A DNA stretch of 64,000 nucleotides from Polaribacter sp. Hel_I_88 (GCF_000687935.1 NZ_JHZZ01000001.1:2688001-2752000); one strand, 5' to 3'; shown: positions 35,287 to 43,614, counted from the stretch's first letter. The notes: generated from the sequence alone by a model not told the origin. Numbers and translations: made by a program.

Positions 35287-35715
35287 TTAAATGAATAATT
35301 GACTTCTAAAATAGGATAGGGAAGAGGTAATTCTCAATTGCACGTGTGTATTTTTAGCAAGTGCTGGTAAAACCAAACTCGTTAATTTATGGAATGCTTT
35401 TCTTGACGAATTTCCTTTTCCAATCCCTGTATGATTACTTACAGGTGCAATACAGCCTTCTAATTCTTTAATCGCATCATTTGCTGGATGCAATAAAATC
35501 AAACTTCTACCAGGTACATCTTGCAAGTGGATATGATGTTTAAATTTTTGACTGTAGCGTTTCTGTAAAGTATATAAACCTTCAGGAACACAAGAAATGT
35601 TTCTTTTATTCTGAATCCAGGGAAGTTCTATGGTATAACATACAAACTGACCAAGGTAAAGAAGTATTCCTTGTGTGCCTTCAGGAAAATAGGTTCTGTG
35701 TAAAACAAATACCAT
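35287..35715 (-). CDS. DUF5675 family protein
   Basis: 142 residues matching my recollection of DUF5675. It opens with LHRTYFPEGTQGILLYLGQFVCYTIELPW, continues with NKRNISCVPEGLYTLQKR and HIHLQDVPGRSLILLHPAN, and carries LEGCIAPVSNHTGIGKGNSS. The family is common in phages, prophages and mobile elements of Bacteroidota; its activity is not established to my knowledge. The start shares a base with the upstream gene stop (TAATG). The neighbours suggest a phage-derived surface or lysis-type module. Confidence 0.82.
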   Translation of the reverse strand: MVFVLHRTYFPEGTQGILLYLGQFVCYTIELPWIQNKRNISCVPEGLYTLQKRYSQKFKHHIHLQDVPGRSLILLHPANDAIKELEGCIAPVSNHTGIGKGNSSRKAFHKLTSLVLPALAKNTHVQLRITSSLSYFRSQLFI

Positions 35716-36473
35716 TATACACCTCCATCTACTTTTACCAAAGAAAGCGCATTGTAGGCTCCGTTTTTCAAAGGATACATTTGCCCGTTTACTTCTTGAT
35801 AAAATTCAATACCTAGTGCTAAAAACAACGGATGTGTGCTATTTGCAGTCACAGCATTACTTAAGTTGATGACAGCTGTAGCAGTGGGATCCCATGGTAA
35901 AATGGCAGTTTCTGAAGTTGCAACCACAGAAGTTTCATTCTCAAAATCAATTTCTGCCCCTCCAGAAATTACTTTAAAATGAGTTGTACCATTAGGCGCT
36001 GCAATCATATTTGCAGGTGTAAAACTTGGAATGTCAATATCCAAAGTTCCTGCTGCACGATCAATAGCTCCAGTATAAGCAGCAAACAAACTTGTACCTA
36101 GTTTTCCATTAATATTGAATTCAAAATCAGTCAATAATTCTGCTTCTCCATCAATAACATTTCTTAATCCACGTAAATTGACAGTATCTGCCTGAATCAC
36201 TTTTATCATAGATTTGTGCAATCTACTTACCATTCTATTATCAGATGCATTTAATAAGAGTAAACGCATGGCAACTCTTAACACTTTACCGGCTTTTCCT
36301 GCACGTCCAAACTCAGAACCATTTTCTCGAGTTCTTTGAAATGCAGGATCTGATGCTATTCGTTTGGCATCAATACCTCCTTTTTCTCTCGCCAAATGGC
36401 CGTCTTTTGTTTTGTAAAAAGTAATACCTCCAATAGTACCTTTTAATTTAATAATTCCTTTTTGTCTTGCCAT
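35715..36473 (-). CDS. Conserved phage/mobile-element protein, unknown function
   Basis: 252 residues starting MARQKGIIKLKGTIGGITFY. An N-terminal basic segment (1-50) holds KDGHLAREKGGIDAKRIASDP and RTRENGSEFGRAGKAGK. The remaining 180 residues are a beta-rich domain with DFEFNINGKLG, DIPSFTPANMIAAP and ALGIEFYQEVNGQMYPL. The composition looks like a structural or head/tail accessory protein. It heads a four-gene minus-strand operon with DUF5675 and two small membrane proteins. I recognise it only as a recurrent Bacteroidota hypothetical protein. Confidence 0.7.
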   Translation of the reverse strand: MARQKGIIKLKGTIGGITFYKTKDGHLAREKGGIDAKRIASDPAFQRTRENGSEFGRAGKAGKVLRVAMRLLLLNASDNRMVSRLHKSMIKVIQADTVNLRGLRNVIDGEAELLTDFEFNINGKLGTSLFAAYTGAIDRAAGTLDIDIPSFTPANMIAAPNGTTHFKVISGGAEIDFENETSVVATSETAILPWDPTATAVINLSNAVTANSTHPLFLALGIEFYQEVNGQMYPLKNGAYNALSLVKVDGGV

Positions 36474-36539
36474 AATTTCTAAATTTTAATGATTATACAC
36501 TCAAATATTAAAGGTTTTTGTCAATAAAAAAAGGAGTGC

Positions 36540-36584
36540 TTGTTCCAAATGTCAGTCACTGGTACAAATGGCAGCCAGTGTCAT
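36540..36584. promoter_or_regulatory. Inverted repeat in divergent promoter region
   Basis: Upstream of the minus-strand phage-like operon and the plus-strand 67-residue gene, CACTGG and CCAGTG face each other (about 36555-36576). Imperfect extensions AATGTCAGT and GTGTCATT flank them. AAATG-T/G-CAG occurs twice inside. A dyad of this kind between divergent genes is a likely operator for a regulator of the module. Confidence 0.5.
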
Positions 36585-36662
36585 TAATAGTGGGTGTAAG
36601 TTTGCTAAAAATGACTATATTGATGGTGTAAGGCAACACCATAGTAAAAGCATAGATAGTAT

Positions 36663-36866
36663 ATGAAAAAAGAGATGCAAAGAGTATGCATCTATCCAAA
36701 AGACGTTCAGATTATTACTGGTAAAAGTTATCGTCAAAGCGTTAGATTGGTGCATAAAATTAAAATAGAGCTCAATAAAACTACCAAAGAGTTCTTAACT
36801 ATTGATGAATTTTGTGAGTACACAGGCATAAAATATGAACAAGTTTCGCACTTGATTTTAGGCTAA
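36663..36866 (+). CDS. Small conserved HTH-like protein
   Basis: 67 residues: VCIYPKDVQIITGKSYRQSV, then LVHKIKIELNKTTKEFLTIDEF and CEYTGIKYEQVSHLILG. The pattern of two helix-turn-helix-like segments resembles small DNA-binding proteins carried by Bacteroidota mobile elements. It is transcribed away from the phage-like operon and sits behind a dyad operator candidate, so it may regulate it. The start at 36663 is the only ATG with good spacing. Confidence 0.6.
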   Translation: MKKEMQRVCIYPKDVQIITGKSYRQSVRLVHKIKIELNKTTKEFLTIDEFCEYTGIKYEQVSHLILG

Positions 36867-36960
36867 AACACTAAAGAGTTAAACTTCATAGAATTGATTA
36901 AAACATCCAAATAACCTTTCAGAAAAACTAGTTCATTTATTAGTATAGTTTCTTTAAAAA

Positions 36961-37092
36961 TTACTTTGAAATACGTTCAATTTTAGTTACTTTTATATCA
37001 TACAATTTAGTGTGTTTTAACAGGTAAAATTCGGTGTCTAAATCGGTGTCATTTTTCAAATAAAACTTTGTAAATAACTGATTTTCAGACAT
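36961..37092 (-). CDS. Short ORF (43 aa), possible integrase remnant
   Basis: ATG 37092 to TAA 36961-36963 encodes MSENQLFTKFYLKNDTDLDT followed by EFYLLKHTKLYDIKVTKIE. It ends eight bases from a tRNA 3'-end fragment, where a tyrosine integrase gene would be expected in an integrated element. No integrase motif is visible. It could be a remnant or chance frame, so it is listed with low confidence. Confidence 0.25.
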   Translation of the reverse strand: MSENQLFTKFYLKNDTDLDTEFYLLKHTKLYDIKVTKIERISK

Positions 37093-37100
37093 AATATAAA

Positions 37101-37125
37101 GAGGTTCAACTCCCTCTTTCTCCGC
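37101..37125 (+). other. tRNA 3'-end fragment (T-arm and acceptor), putative att site
   Basis: GAGGTTCAACTCCCTC at 37101-37116 has the T-stem/loop shape with the GTTCAA core, and TTTCTCCGCA continues as an acceptor-stem 3' strand. The body of a tRNA is absent upstream. Isolated tRNA 3' ends are typical leftovers of site-specific integration into tRNA genes. An intrinsic terminator follows at once. The isotype cannot be fixed; a serine-type 3' end is a guess. Confidence 0.6.
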
Positions 37126-37127
37126 AA

Positions 37128-37168
37128 AAACCCTTGTTAATCAATTGATTTTCAAGGGTTTATTTTTT
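37128..37168 (+). terminator. Intrinsic terminator after tRNA fragment
   Basis: AAACCCTTG (37128-37136) pairs perfectly with CAAGGGTTT (37153-37161) around a 16-base loop and is followed by ATTTTTT. It is a standard rho-independent terminator and probably came with the tRNA gene end. Confidence 0.8.
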
Positions 37169-37199
37169 AAGTTGAGAGTATAGTTGACAGTTCTTTATG

Positions 37200-37245
37200 G
37201 GATCAACACCAAAAGTTGTGGGATTTTAAAAATTACGCATAAATA
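37200..37245. repeat. Tandem extra copy of the IS left end
   Basis: 46 bp beginning GGATCAACACCAAAAGTTG nearly repeat the 46 bp that start the IS proper at 37246 (GGATCAAGTCCAAAAGTTG), including the TTACGCATAAATA that encodes the transposase C-terminus. Three substitutions (ACA versus GTC side) and one indel separate the copies. This is an IS end without an IS, suggesting an older insertion of a related element or an aberrant transposition. Confidence 0.8.
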
Positions 37246-37276
37246 GGATCAAGTCCAAAAGTTGTGGGATTTTAAA

Positions 37277-38256
37277 TTACGCATAAATATTAGTTAGTCT
37301 AAAAAGGAAGAATTCATTATTTCTAATGCCTCTAAACTGAGCTCTAAATGCTTTTATTTTTGCATTAAAAGATTCTGCTGAAGCGTTTGTACTTCTGTTA
37401 TCAAAGTAGTTTAGAATATTTTTATAGTGAATCGACATTGTTCTAGCAATACTATTAAAACTTTTAAACTGTGCTTGTCTTACTTTCTCATCCCATTTAG
37501 CAAGCCTAATTAAAGCTAAAGTTTTGTCTTTAGTTTGATTGTAAATCCAAGATAAATTTTGGCAAAGCTGATATGCTTTTTCTATATCTGGATACAGTTC
37601 AAAAAGTATTTTAGCTCTATCTGTCTGATTTTTAGTACATTTTGAGGATGTTTTATAAAGTAAATATCTACTTCTGGCTAGTAGTTGTTTTAGCGTATCT
37701 CCGTTTTTAAATAGTTTTGGTGTGTATTTTAAAGATTGACATTGTGCTTTTTCTATGACATCATTTTCTTTATCTAAGGCTTCCAACGATGTTTAATTCT
37801 AATTTCTTGAAGTGCATCTAAAGCTAACTTCTGCACTAGAGATCTATCGATAACCTGAGTGGTTTGTGGAAATGATTTTTTGACGATTAAACATATATTT
37901 CCAGACATGTCCAAAGTAACCTCATTTACTTTTTTTCTTTGTTTTAATGGGATTTTCTCAAGTATTTTGATGACATTTTCAGCTTTAGTTCCTTTAACCA
38001 TACCTATTAATGCTCCTTTTTTCCCTTTGGCTTTTTTATTTGTGAGAATCGTGTATAAATCTCCATTAGAAAAAGCAGTTTCATCTATGGAGAGATATTC
38101 TCCAATATTTTTAGCAAATAACAACCAATTTTTAGCGTGTGATTTTTGATTCCATTGCTTAAAATCACTTAAATAATCTTTGTACTGCCTTTGTAGGTTT
38201 TTCGAATTAACTCCATAGAAATTAGCTACAACACTTGTGTTAACAGCGTTGTTACT
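37277..38256 (-). pseudogene. ISAon1-family transposase, frameshifted
   Basis: The first part (from about 38256) reads NNAVNTSVVANFYGVNSKNL, NIGEYLSIDETAFSNGDLYT (catalytic Asp), KGALIGMVKGTKAE and VTLDMSGNICLIV to RIKHRW. The second (37277-37786) starts EALDKENDVIEK and ends NRSTNASAESFNAKIKAF, ..RLTNIYA. The junction RHRW/EALD at about 37781-37785 lacks one base (TGGAAGCC where TGGGAAGCC is expected). DRFHV, normal in the family, is DRSLV here. The protein would be truncated, so transposition from this copy is unlikely. Confidence 0.85.
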
Positions 38257-38602
38257 GACTGATTTGTTTTAAAAAAGTAGCAAATTCACTTGTAATCCTA
38301 GTGCCTTTTGCTACTAATTGCCAATCTCTGATTACAATTTTTTTGGTAGATTCATTTATCCAACGACGCCTAATAATGTGGAGAAATACATTTTTACCTC
38401 GAATTGGAAAATCTTGAACAGTAGCCTCTGGAAAGAAACCTTTGGAGCTTAATTTAAGAGCTTTAAATTCTTGTGAAACTTTGTTTAATTCTGTAAAATA
38501 GAAATGAAGTTCTCCTTGTTTGAGTTCGTGTTTGGTAAGCTTAAAATAGTTTACTAGAACTTCTGGTAATGATAATTTTATAACATCAATTGAAACCTCC
38601 AA
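38252..38602 (-). CDS. ISAon1 N-terminal-region protein (orfA)
   Basis: 116 residues, MEVSIDVIKLSLPEVLVNYF to FATFLKQISQ. It is the small upstream gene found in ISAon1-type elements, with a predicted DNA-binding fold that includes FPIRGKNVFLHIIRRRWIN. The frame ends just inside the beginning of the transposase frame, which is displaced by +1. The orfA end includes a T-TTT-TTA run. It is intact, unlike the transposase. Confidence 0.75.
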   Translation of the reverse strand: MEVSIDVIKLSLPEVLVNYFKLTKHELKQGELHFYFTELNKVSQEFKALKLSSKGFFPEATVQDFPIRGKNVFLHIIRRRWINESTKKIVIRDWQLVAKGTRITSEFATFLKQISQ

Positions 38603-38679
38603 ATCTTTAATATTTTAAAAATTCAAAGTTTTGCTTTTTATCTTTACTCCACAACTTTTGGACTTGATCCAGTATTTAT

Positions 38680-38826
38680 ATGCTTTAAGATATAAAATAA
38701 ATACAATAAGAAAAAAGAATAACAGAAAAAGATAGTAAAGCAATTGCTTCCCTGAGCACTGGAAGTATTTCGCAATCTATTAATCACAATGCAAAAAGCA
38801 AAGGCATTAAAATGTTGTTATTGTAA
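38680..38826 (+). pseudogene. Decayed copy of the 48-aa small gene
   Basis: Exactly 49 codons, like 33514-33660. TAA stops appear at codons 3, 7 and 10, and the rest of the frame stays alignable: EKDSKAIASLSTGSISQS against KKDSKTNASLSSALVSES. No indel separates the two frames. Conservation of frame length supports the reality of the small gene in copy A. Confidence 0.6.
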
Positions 38827-39110
38827 ATCCATCGTAATTAACCTATAAAGGTAAAGCCATCTGGTTTTTGAATAAAATCTTTACTTCTATACCGAACTTT
38901 ATTAAGTACCTCTTTATAAAAAACGAACTGCAACTGAAAACTGCAACTGGTTACTTTTTAATTCAGTAGTATTTTTCTCAAATTTTTCTCAAAAACCTTG
39001 ATAGTCTAGCCTTACCATTTAAAAAACAACTTTCTTTTTGTTATTTTCCTTTCCAAAATTTTTTGGGCAAAAAAAATAGCAAAAGAATCTGAACCTTAAA
39101 ATGGATACTT

Positions 39111-39416
39111 ATGCAAATTTTTGAAATCAAGACCCACCAAGATGGACGTATTTACACATCGCCACATTTTTTCATCTTAAACAACAGGCTCAATAGTGGA
39201 AAACCGCTTGTCGAACCTTGTCCAAATTACTTTGTAATTACAGCAAAGATAAACTCAAAAAGAGAATCACTGTTTTACATGTGTTTATCACTAAAAGTTG
39301 GGCAATTCTTTGCCTACTATTTAAAAGGGAGTGTCATTCCGTTTATTGGAATTTCAGATGCTAAAAAAATAATTAATATTGCTTTGCAAAACTACGAGAC
39401 GCAGCAATGGCAGTAG
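39111..39416 (+). CDS. DUF6943-like small protein (truncated relative to copy A)
   Basis: 101 residues: MQIFEIKTHQDGRIYTSPHF, PLVEPCPNYFVITAKINSKRE, LSLKVGQFFAYYLKGSVIPF, GISDAKKIINIALQNYE. It has the whole core of the family but ends at TAG 39414-39416, where copy A continues for about 35 residues of helix. The remaining frame is open with good ribosomal-site spacing, so a shortened protein may be made. The function of the family is unknown; it occurs on Bacteroidota mobile elements. Confidence 0.65.
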   Translation: MQIFEIKTHQDGRIYTSPHFFILNNRLNSGKPLVEPCPNYFVITAKINSKRESLFYMCLSLKVGQFFAYYLKGSVIPFIGISDAKKIINIALQNYETQQWQ

Positions 39417-39478
39417 CCACAACCACCTGTAACTAATATTTTTCTCTAAATATTCTTCTAGTTATAATGTACATAATT

Positions 39479-41131
39479 CTAATTCCAGAATACACTATAC
39501 AGTACCACTAAAATTAGCATTACTGCAAACGAACCAATATTAAATAGCGGACTCGTTTTAAACATTGCTTTAGAAATATCAATTCCTTTTTCGTCGTCAG
39601 CACCTTTATGTTGCAGGTAACTGTAAATGGCAATCACAATCATTGTTAATACAACCGTATACCCCATTTGATGCATAAACGGAACATCTACAAATAATGA
39701 ACTTGTAGACCATCCTTTTGGTGCCACTTTAAAGTACATCGCAATTGGTATTGATATTAATGCACCAAAAATGGCTCCTTTGTTGGTTGTTTTTTTCCAG
39801 AATAAGCCCAACATAAATACGGCTAAAATACCCGGACTTACAACTCCTGTATATTCTTGAATAAATTGGAAAGCTTGGTCTAGATTTCCTAATAAAGGCG
39901 CCATAATACAAGCAATCACCAAAGCAACTCCTGCAGAAATTCTACCCATATTTACTGTGGCCTTATCACTCGCATTTTTATTGATGTATTGCTTGTAAAT
40001 ATCCATTGTAAAAATGGTAGACGTTGAGTTTAACATCGAAGCTAATGAGGATACAATAGCAGCGGCTAACGCAGCAAATGCGACCCCTTTTAAGCCTGTT
40101 GGTAAAAATTGCAATAACCAAGGATAGGCTTTATCTGCTTGCTCTGTACTTGGTAAGTTTTCTAAACCAGCCATACCTAATCGTGCCATAATATCAGGAT
40201 CATTAACCATTACATAGGCTGCAATTCCTGGAATTACCACAATTAACGGAATCACTAATTTTAAACCAGCTGCGAACAAAATACCTTTCTGGGCTTCTTT
40301 TAACGATTTAGCCGCCAAAGTTCTTTGAATAATGTATTGGTTAAAACCCCAGTAATACAAATTGGCAACCCACATACCCCCTACAAGTACAGCAATACCA
40401 GGTAGGTTTTTGTACTCAGGATTAGATTCGTCTAAAATCATAGCAAAACGTTCAGGAACAGCTTCGTAAATGGTAGTTAATCCTGCAAACATTCCTTGTC
40501 CGTCAGAAACTGTATTTAAAGCCAAGTAAGTGGTTACCAAACCACCAATTACTAGAAATACAACTTGAATCACATCTGTCCAAGCCACTGCAGACAATCC
40601 ACCATATAAAGAATAAGCAGCTGCAAAGAGCGCTAAGCCTGCAACTCCATACATCATTGGGATTCCCATAATGGTCTCTAAAGCAAGAGAACCTAAATAC
40701 AAAACAGTAGTAAGATTTACAAAAACATACAAAGCAATCCAGAAAACCGCTAAGATGGTTTTTAGATTGGTAGAGTATCGTTTTTCAACAAACTCAGGAA
40801 TGGTGTACAACCCTTTTTCAATAAAAATGGGTAGAAAATATTTTCCTACAATAATTAGAGTTAAGGCAGCCATCCATTCGTAACTAGCAATGGCTAGACC
40901 AGAGGCAAAGCCAGAGCCAGACATTCCAATAAATTGTTCTGCAGAAATATTAGCAGCAATTAAAGAAGCGCCAATTGCCCACCAAGGCAACGATTTACTA
41001 GCTAAAAAGTAATCTTCTGCATTTTTTTGGTGTCCTTTTTTATCTCTAGAAACCCATAATCCTACACCTAAAATTAATATAGCATAAGCTATAAAGATAA
41101 TGTAATCTAATATTTCAAAACTTGCTGTCAT
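39479..41131 (-). CDS. Sodium/sugar symporter, SSS (SGLT) family
   Basis: 550 residues with about 14 hydrophobic segments. SSS features include DYFLASKSLPWWAIGASLIAANISAEQFIGMSGSGF near the N-terminus, the ALYSLYGGLSAVAWTDVIQ-type loop, FNQYIIQRTLAAKSLKEAQKG and FAALAAAIVSSLASMLNSTSTIFTMDIY. The last stretch carries the Na-site serines. It resembles bacterial glucose/galactose SglT proteins. It imports monosaccharides, most likely released by the neighbouring hydrolases. It is transcribed divergently from the 564-residue T9SS protein gene across a 578-bp control region. Confidence 0.92.
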   Translation of the reverse strand: MTASFEILDYIIFIAYAILILGVGLWVSRDKKGHQKNAEDYFLASKSLPWWAIGASLIAANISAEQFIGMSGSGFASGLAIASYEWMAALTLIIVGKYFLPIFIEKGLYTIPEFVEKRYSTNLKTILAVFWIALYVFVNLTTVLYLGSLALETIMGIPMMYGVAGLALFAAAYSLYGGLSAVAWTDVIQVVFLVIGGLVTTYLALNTVSDGQGMFAGLTTIYEAVPERFAMILDESNPEYKNLPGIAVLVGGMWVANLYYWGFNQYIIQRTLAAKSLKEAQKGILFAAGLKLVIPLIVVIPGIAAYVMVNDPDIMARLGMAGLENLPSTEQADKAYPWLLQFLPTGLKGVAFAALAAAIVSSLASMLNSTSTIFTMDIYKQYINKNASDKATVNMGRISAGVALVIACIMAPLLGNLDQAFQFIQEYTGVVSPGILAVFMLGLFWKKTTNKGAIFGALISIPIAMYFKVAPKGWSTSSLFVDVPFMHQMGYTVVLTMIVIAIYSYLQHKGADDEKGIDISKAMFKTSPLFNIGSFAVMLILVVLYSVFWN

Positions 41132-41565
41132 AATTGTGTTGTTTTACTGTAGTGTATAGGTTTTGTTGATTGTTGAATAGTTTAAATAAATGCAAATAAA
41201 GTAAAAATTTGATACAAGTACAATTAGAAAGCATCTCATTTGTAGGGTAATAATGTGTCAATAAAAACAGTTAAATAACGAATAATGTAAGCTAAAAGAA
41301 TTGCTAAGAAAATAGATATTAGAGTTGTATTTTTTTACATGTATTAGTTAAATAATACTCTTTTTTTTGTTTATTTCAACGTAAAGACGTGGTAAACTTT
41401 TGTAGTGATTGCTTAAATATTATTCTAAAAATAGTGATAGAATATTGATGCAAATCGACTTAAAAACGTTCATTTTTAGAAAATAAAGAACCTCGCTTGC
41501 TAAAGTGACAAAACCATTTTGCAACTATCAATATGACTAGCAATAGCTCATTTTTTGGAGGTTAT
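41132..41565. other. Gene-free divergent intergenic region
   Basis: AT-rich sequence between the symporter and the first secreted-protein gene. No small gene is convincing. TTTGATACAAGTACAATTA at 41207-41225 partly resembles the element at 41566. Otherwise I see nothing beyond general promoter-like TTG and TATA tracts. Confidence 0.4.
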
Positions 41566-41600
41566 GAAACAAAATCTACTTATAAATGAGACATTTTTAA
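41566..41600 (+). promoter_or_regulatory. Shared upstream element, copy 1
   Basis: GAAACAAAA-N5-TTATAAATGA followed by GACATTTTTAA. It aligns without gaps to elements at 55893, 56441 and 58038. It lies about 110 bp before the start of the 564-residue T9SS protein gene. The TATAAATG part could be a weak TAnnTTTG -7 box, with a TTATG near the -33 position. Confidence 0.55.
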
Positions 41601-41709
41601 GGGGTCTTCACATTCATTTCTTTATTTCTTTGTAGTGTAATTAGGTTAATACAAAAAATTTCTTAAAAATAACCTGTTTTAAAACTAATACTAATTAAAT
41701 TTTAAAATT

Positions 41710-43404
41710 ATGAAAAAAGGATTACTCTTATTATTTTTAACAGTAATGACTATTACTGTAAACGCTCAGGCTACCATAGAAAGTACTACTGCTGGTGGAT
41801 CGGGGAATGATTGGGAAATTGGTACAACTTGGGTTGGTGGCGTAGTGCCTAGTCCTACAGATAATGTAATTATCAATAACACAGTTCGTCTTAACGAAGT
41901 TGATGTTACTATAGCGAATATTACTGTAGCAGAAACCGGTAGATTGCTTTTAAACACGCGAAGTGCTTTAACGATTACTGGCAATTTAGTCAATAATAGA
42001 AGTGGGGGTGTGAAATTTAATAATAATCAGACTGAAGAAATGGCTTCCCTAATCATACAAGGAGCAGTATCAGGTACAGGGAATATACAAGCACAATACA
42101 AACTAGCCAGTGCTGCAGATCCTGGTAGATGGTATTTAATGGGAGTGCCAGTTTCTGGTGGTACTCTTACAGATTTTATAGCTGCTAGTACCTTAAGAAC
42201 AAACGTGGGTGGAGAAAATTCTATAGGTGTATACGATGGTAATGCAGATCCAAAGTATGATTACTTTACGGATGCTGAAGCTGTGGGTATTAACCTTATA
42301 GATGGCAAGGGGTACGCAGTCTCAGTGGCTGTTGGCTCGAACGAATTTATAGAAATTAATGGACAGTACAACAGTGCAGCTAGTGTAGATATTTCAATTT
42401 CAGATGCTGGAGATGGTTTTAACTTGTTAGGTAATCCCTATGCTGCTTTCTTATATGCTAATCCAGATGGTGATGCCACCAATAATTTGTTAACTGCCAA
42501 TAGTGGAGTTTTAGAAGAAAATACGATTTGGTTATACGACTCTGCAACGAGTGCATTTATCACAAGAAATTTAGGAGATACCGGTTTTGATCTTGCAACC
42601 TATCAAGGGTTTTTTGTAAAAGCAGCATCAGGTGGTGGTACATTTACATTTACAGAAGCAATGCAAACGCATAATAACTCAGGGAGTGTTTTTTACAAAT
42701 CAGCAAACAACAGGTTTGAAATCGATTTTAAAATAACAGATGGCGAAAATAATTCTAACGCTTCAATAAGATACATAGAAGGTACAACCACAGGTTGGGA
42801 CAATGGGTATGACAGTTCTACATTTACGGGCTATGCTACTGGTAATTTAGAAATAGCTACACAATTAGTGGCAAACAATGTTGGTAAAAATTTAGCCATA
42901 CAATCGTTGCCAAATCAAAATTTAGAAGCAACCGTAATTCCGTTAAGCATCACTGCAGAAGCTGACAAAGAAGTTACCATTTCTGCAGCTATAAAAAACG
43001 TTCCAGAAGGCATTAACGTTTATTTAGAAGATAGAGAGGCAAATACCTTTACTGTATTAGATGTCGCGAATCCTACGTTTACTTTTACACCAAGTAAAGC
43101 TTTAAGTGGTGCAGGTCGTTTTTATTTGCATACAAAAGCAGGGTCTGCTTTAAGTACAGATACAGCAACATTAGATAATGTGTCAATTTTTAATACAACT
43201 AACAATACCTTAAAAATTATTGGTTTACAAAGTGGCAACACTTCTGTAAAGATGTTTAATATCTTAGGAAAACAAGTGCTAACTACTTCTTTCGATTGCA
43301 ATGGCGCTAAAGAAATTGCATTGCCAAATGTAAGCAGAGGCGTGTATGTTGTTCAAGTAAACAATAACAACGGAAAACTAAGTAAAAAAATTATTTTAGA
43401 ATAA
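41710..43404 (+). CDS. Secreted T9SS protein, stand-alone copy of the GH accessory module
   Basis: 564 residues. The signal peptide is MKKGLLLLFLTVMTITVNAQ. A beta-helix/G8-like region (about 25-120: DWEIGTTWVGGVVPSPTDNV, LTITGNLVNN) follows, then a long beta-rich domain with ENSIGVYDGN, GFNLLGNPYAAFLYAN and TLWLYDS-type blocks. The T9SS C-terminal domain is at about 490-564 (KMFNILGKQVLTTSF, SRGVYVVQVNN, KLSKKIILE). The whole protein is alignable to residues about 600-1143 of the GH-like protein at 43938, so the module exists both free and fused. It is probably a cell-surface carbohydrate-binding or anchoring protein. Confidence 0.8.
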   Translation: MKKGLLLLFLTVMTITVNAQATIESTTAGGSGNDWEIGTTWVGGVVPSPTDNVIINNTVRLNEVDVTIANITVAETGRLLLNTRSALTITGNLVNNRSGGVKFNNNQTEEMASLIIQGAVSGTGNIQAQYKLASAADPGRWYLMGVPVSGGTLTDFIAASTLRTNVGGENSIGVYDGNADPKYDYFTDAEAVGINLIDGKGYAVSVAVGSNEFIEINGQYNSAASVDISISDAGDGFNLLGNPYAAFLYANPDGDATNNLLTANSGVLEENTIWLYDSATSAFITRNLGDTGFDLATYQGFFVKAASGGGTFTFTEAMQTHNNSGSVFYKSANNRFEIDFKITDGENNSNASIRYIEGTTTGWDNGYDSSTFTGYATGNLEIATQLVANNVGKNLAIQSLPNQNLEATVIPLSITAEADKEVTISAAIKNVPEGINVYLEDREANTFTVLDVANPTFTFTPSKALSGAGRFYLHTKAGSALSTDTATLDNVSIFNTTNNTLKIIGLQSGNTSVKMFNILGKQVLTTSFDCNGAKEIALPNVSRGVYVVQVNNNNGKLSKKIILE

Positions 43405-43431
43405 TTTAAAAAAACATTAAAAAGAAACGAT

Positions 43432-43614
43432 ATGAATAATAACATAAAAAATACACAAGATTCCCAAAACGAAATTTCGAGAAAAGAAGCCATTAAAAAA
43501 ATAGGAAATTACGGTAAGTATGCTGCCTTAACAGCACTGGGTACTTATATGATTTTGAATCCACAGAAAGCTCAAGCCTCAAGCGCACCAGAAGCTCCAG
43601 GAGTAGGATTTTAA
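43432..43614 (+). CDS. Small hydrophobic-segment protein, T9SS-locus associated
   Basis: 60 residues. A polar start MNNNIKNTQDSQNEISRKEA is followed by a hydrophobic helix YGKYAALTALGTYMIL (about 30-45) and a tail NPQKAQASSAPEAPGVGF that could hold a signal-peptidase site (AQA-S). It sits 27 bp after the preceding T9SS protein gene and before a perfect terminator, so it is co-transcribed. I recall similar short SRKEAIKK proteins after T9SS genes in Flavobacteriaceae; their role is unknown. Confidence 0.65.
   Translation: MNNNIKNTQDSQNEISRKEAIKKIGNYGKYAALTALGTYMILNPQKAQASSAPEAPGVGF

Larger units (their letters stand above)
37246..38670 (-). mobile_element. ISAon1-type insertion sequence, damaged
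   Basis: A 1425-bp element. The 22-bp ends are perfect inverted repeats: the left starts GGATCAAGTCCAAAAG at 37246, and the right ends CTTTTGGACTTGATCC at 38670. It carries an N-terminal-region gene (orfA) and a DDE-type transposase frame that match the ISAon1 family of Bacteroidota in order and sequence style. The transposase has a one-base deletion, so this copy is probably not autonomous. Its right end touches direct-repeat copy A'. No clear target duplication is visible. Confidence 0.85.
38671..39416 (+). repeat. Direct repeat copy A' (about 0.75 kb)
   Basis: Homologous to 33503-34301. It begins directly at the right end of the IS with AGTATTT, then the TATATGCTTTAAGATATA box (38677-38694). 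It contains the decayed 49-codon frame, the shared ACCTTGATAGTCTAGCC stretch near 39000, and the second DUF6943-like gene. It ends where the homology to copy A stops (about 39414). From there the sequence switches to the carbohydrate locus, so this may be the right edge of the mobile region. Confidence 0.75.

Noticed and set aside
37101..37125. Complete tRNA gene
   Set aside because: No D-arm, anticodon arm or 5' acceptor strand is found upstream; only the 3' end is there.
38252..38280. T-TTT-TTA as a -1 programmed frameshift site fusing orfA and transposase
   Set aside because: The transposase frame is +1 relative to orfA; a -1 slip runs into a stop, and separate translation is the usual reading for this IS family.
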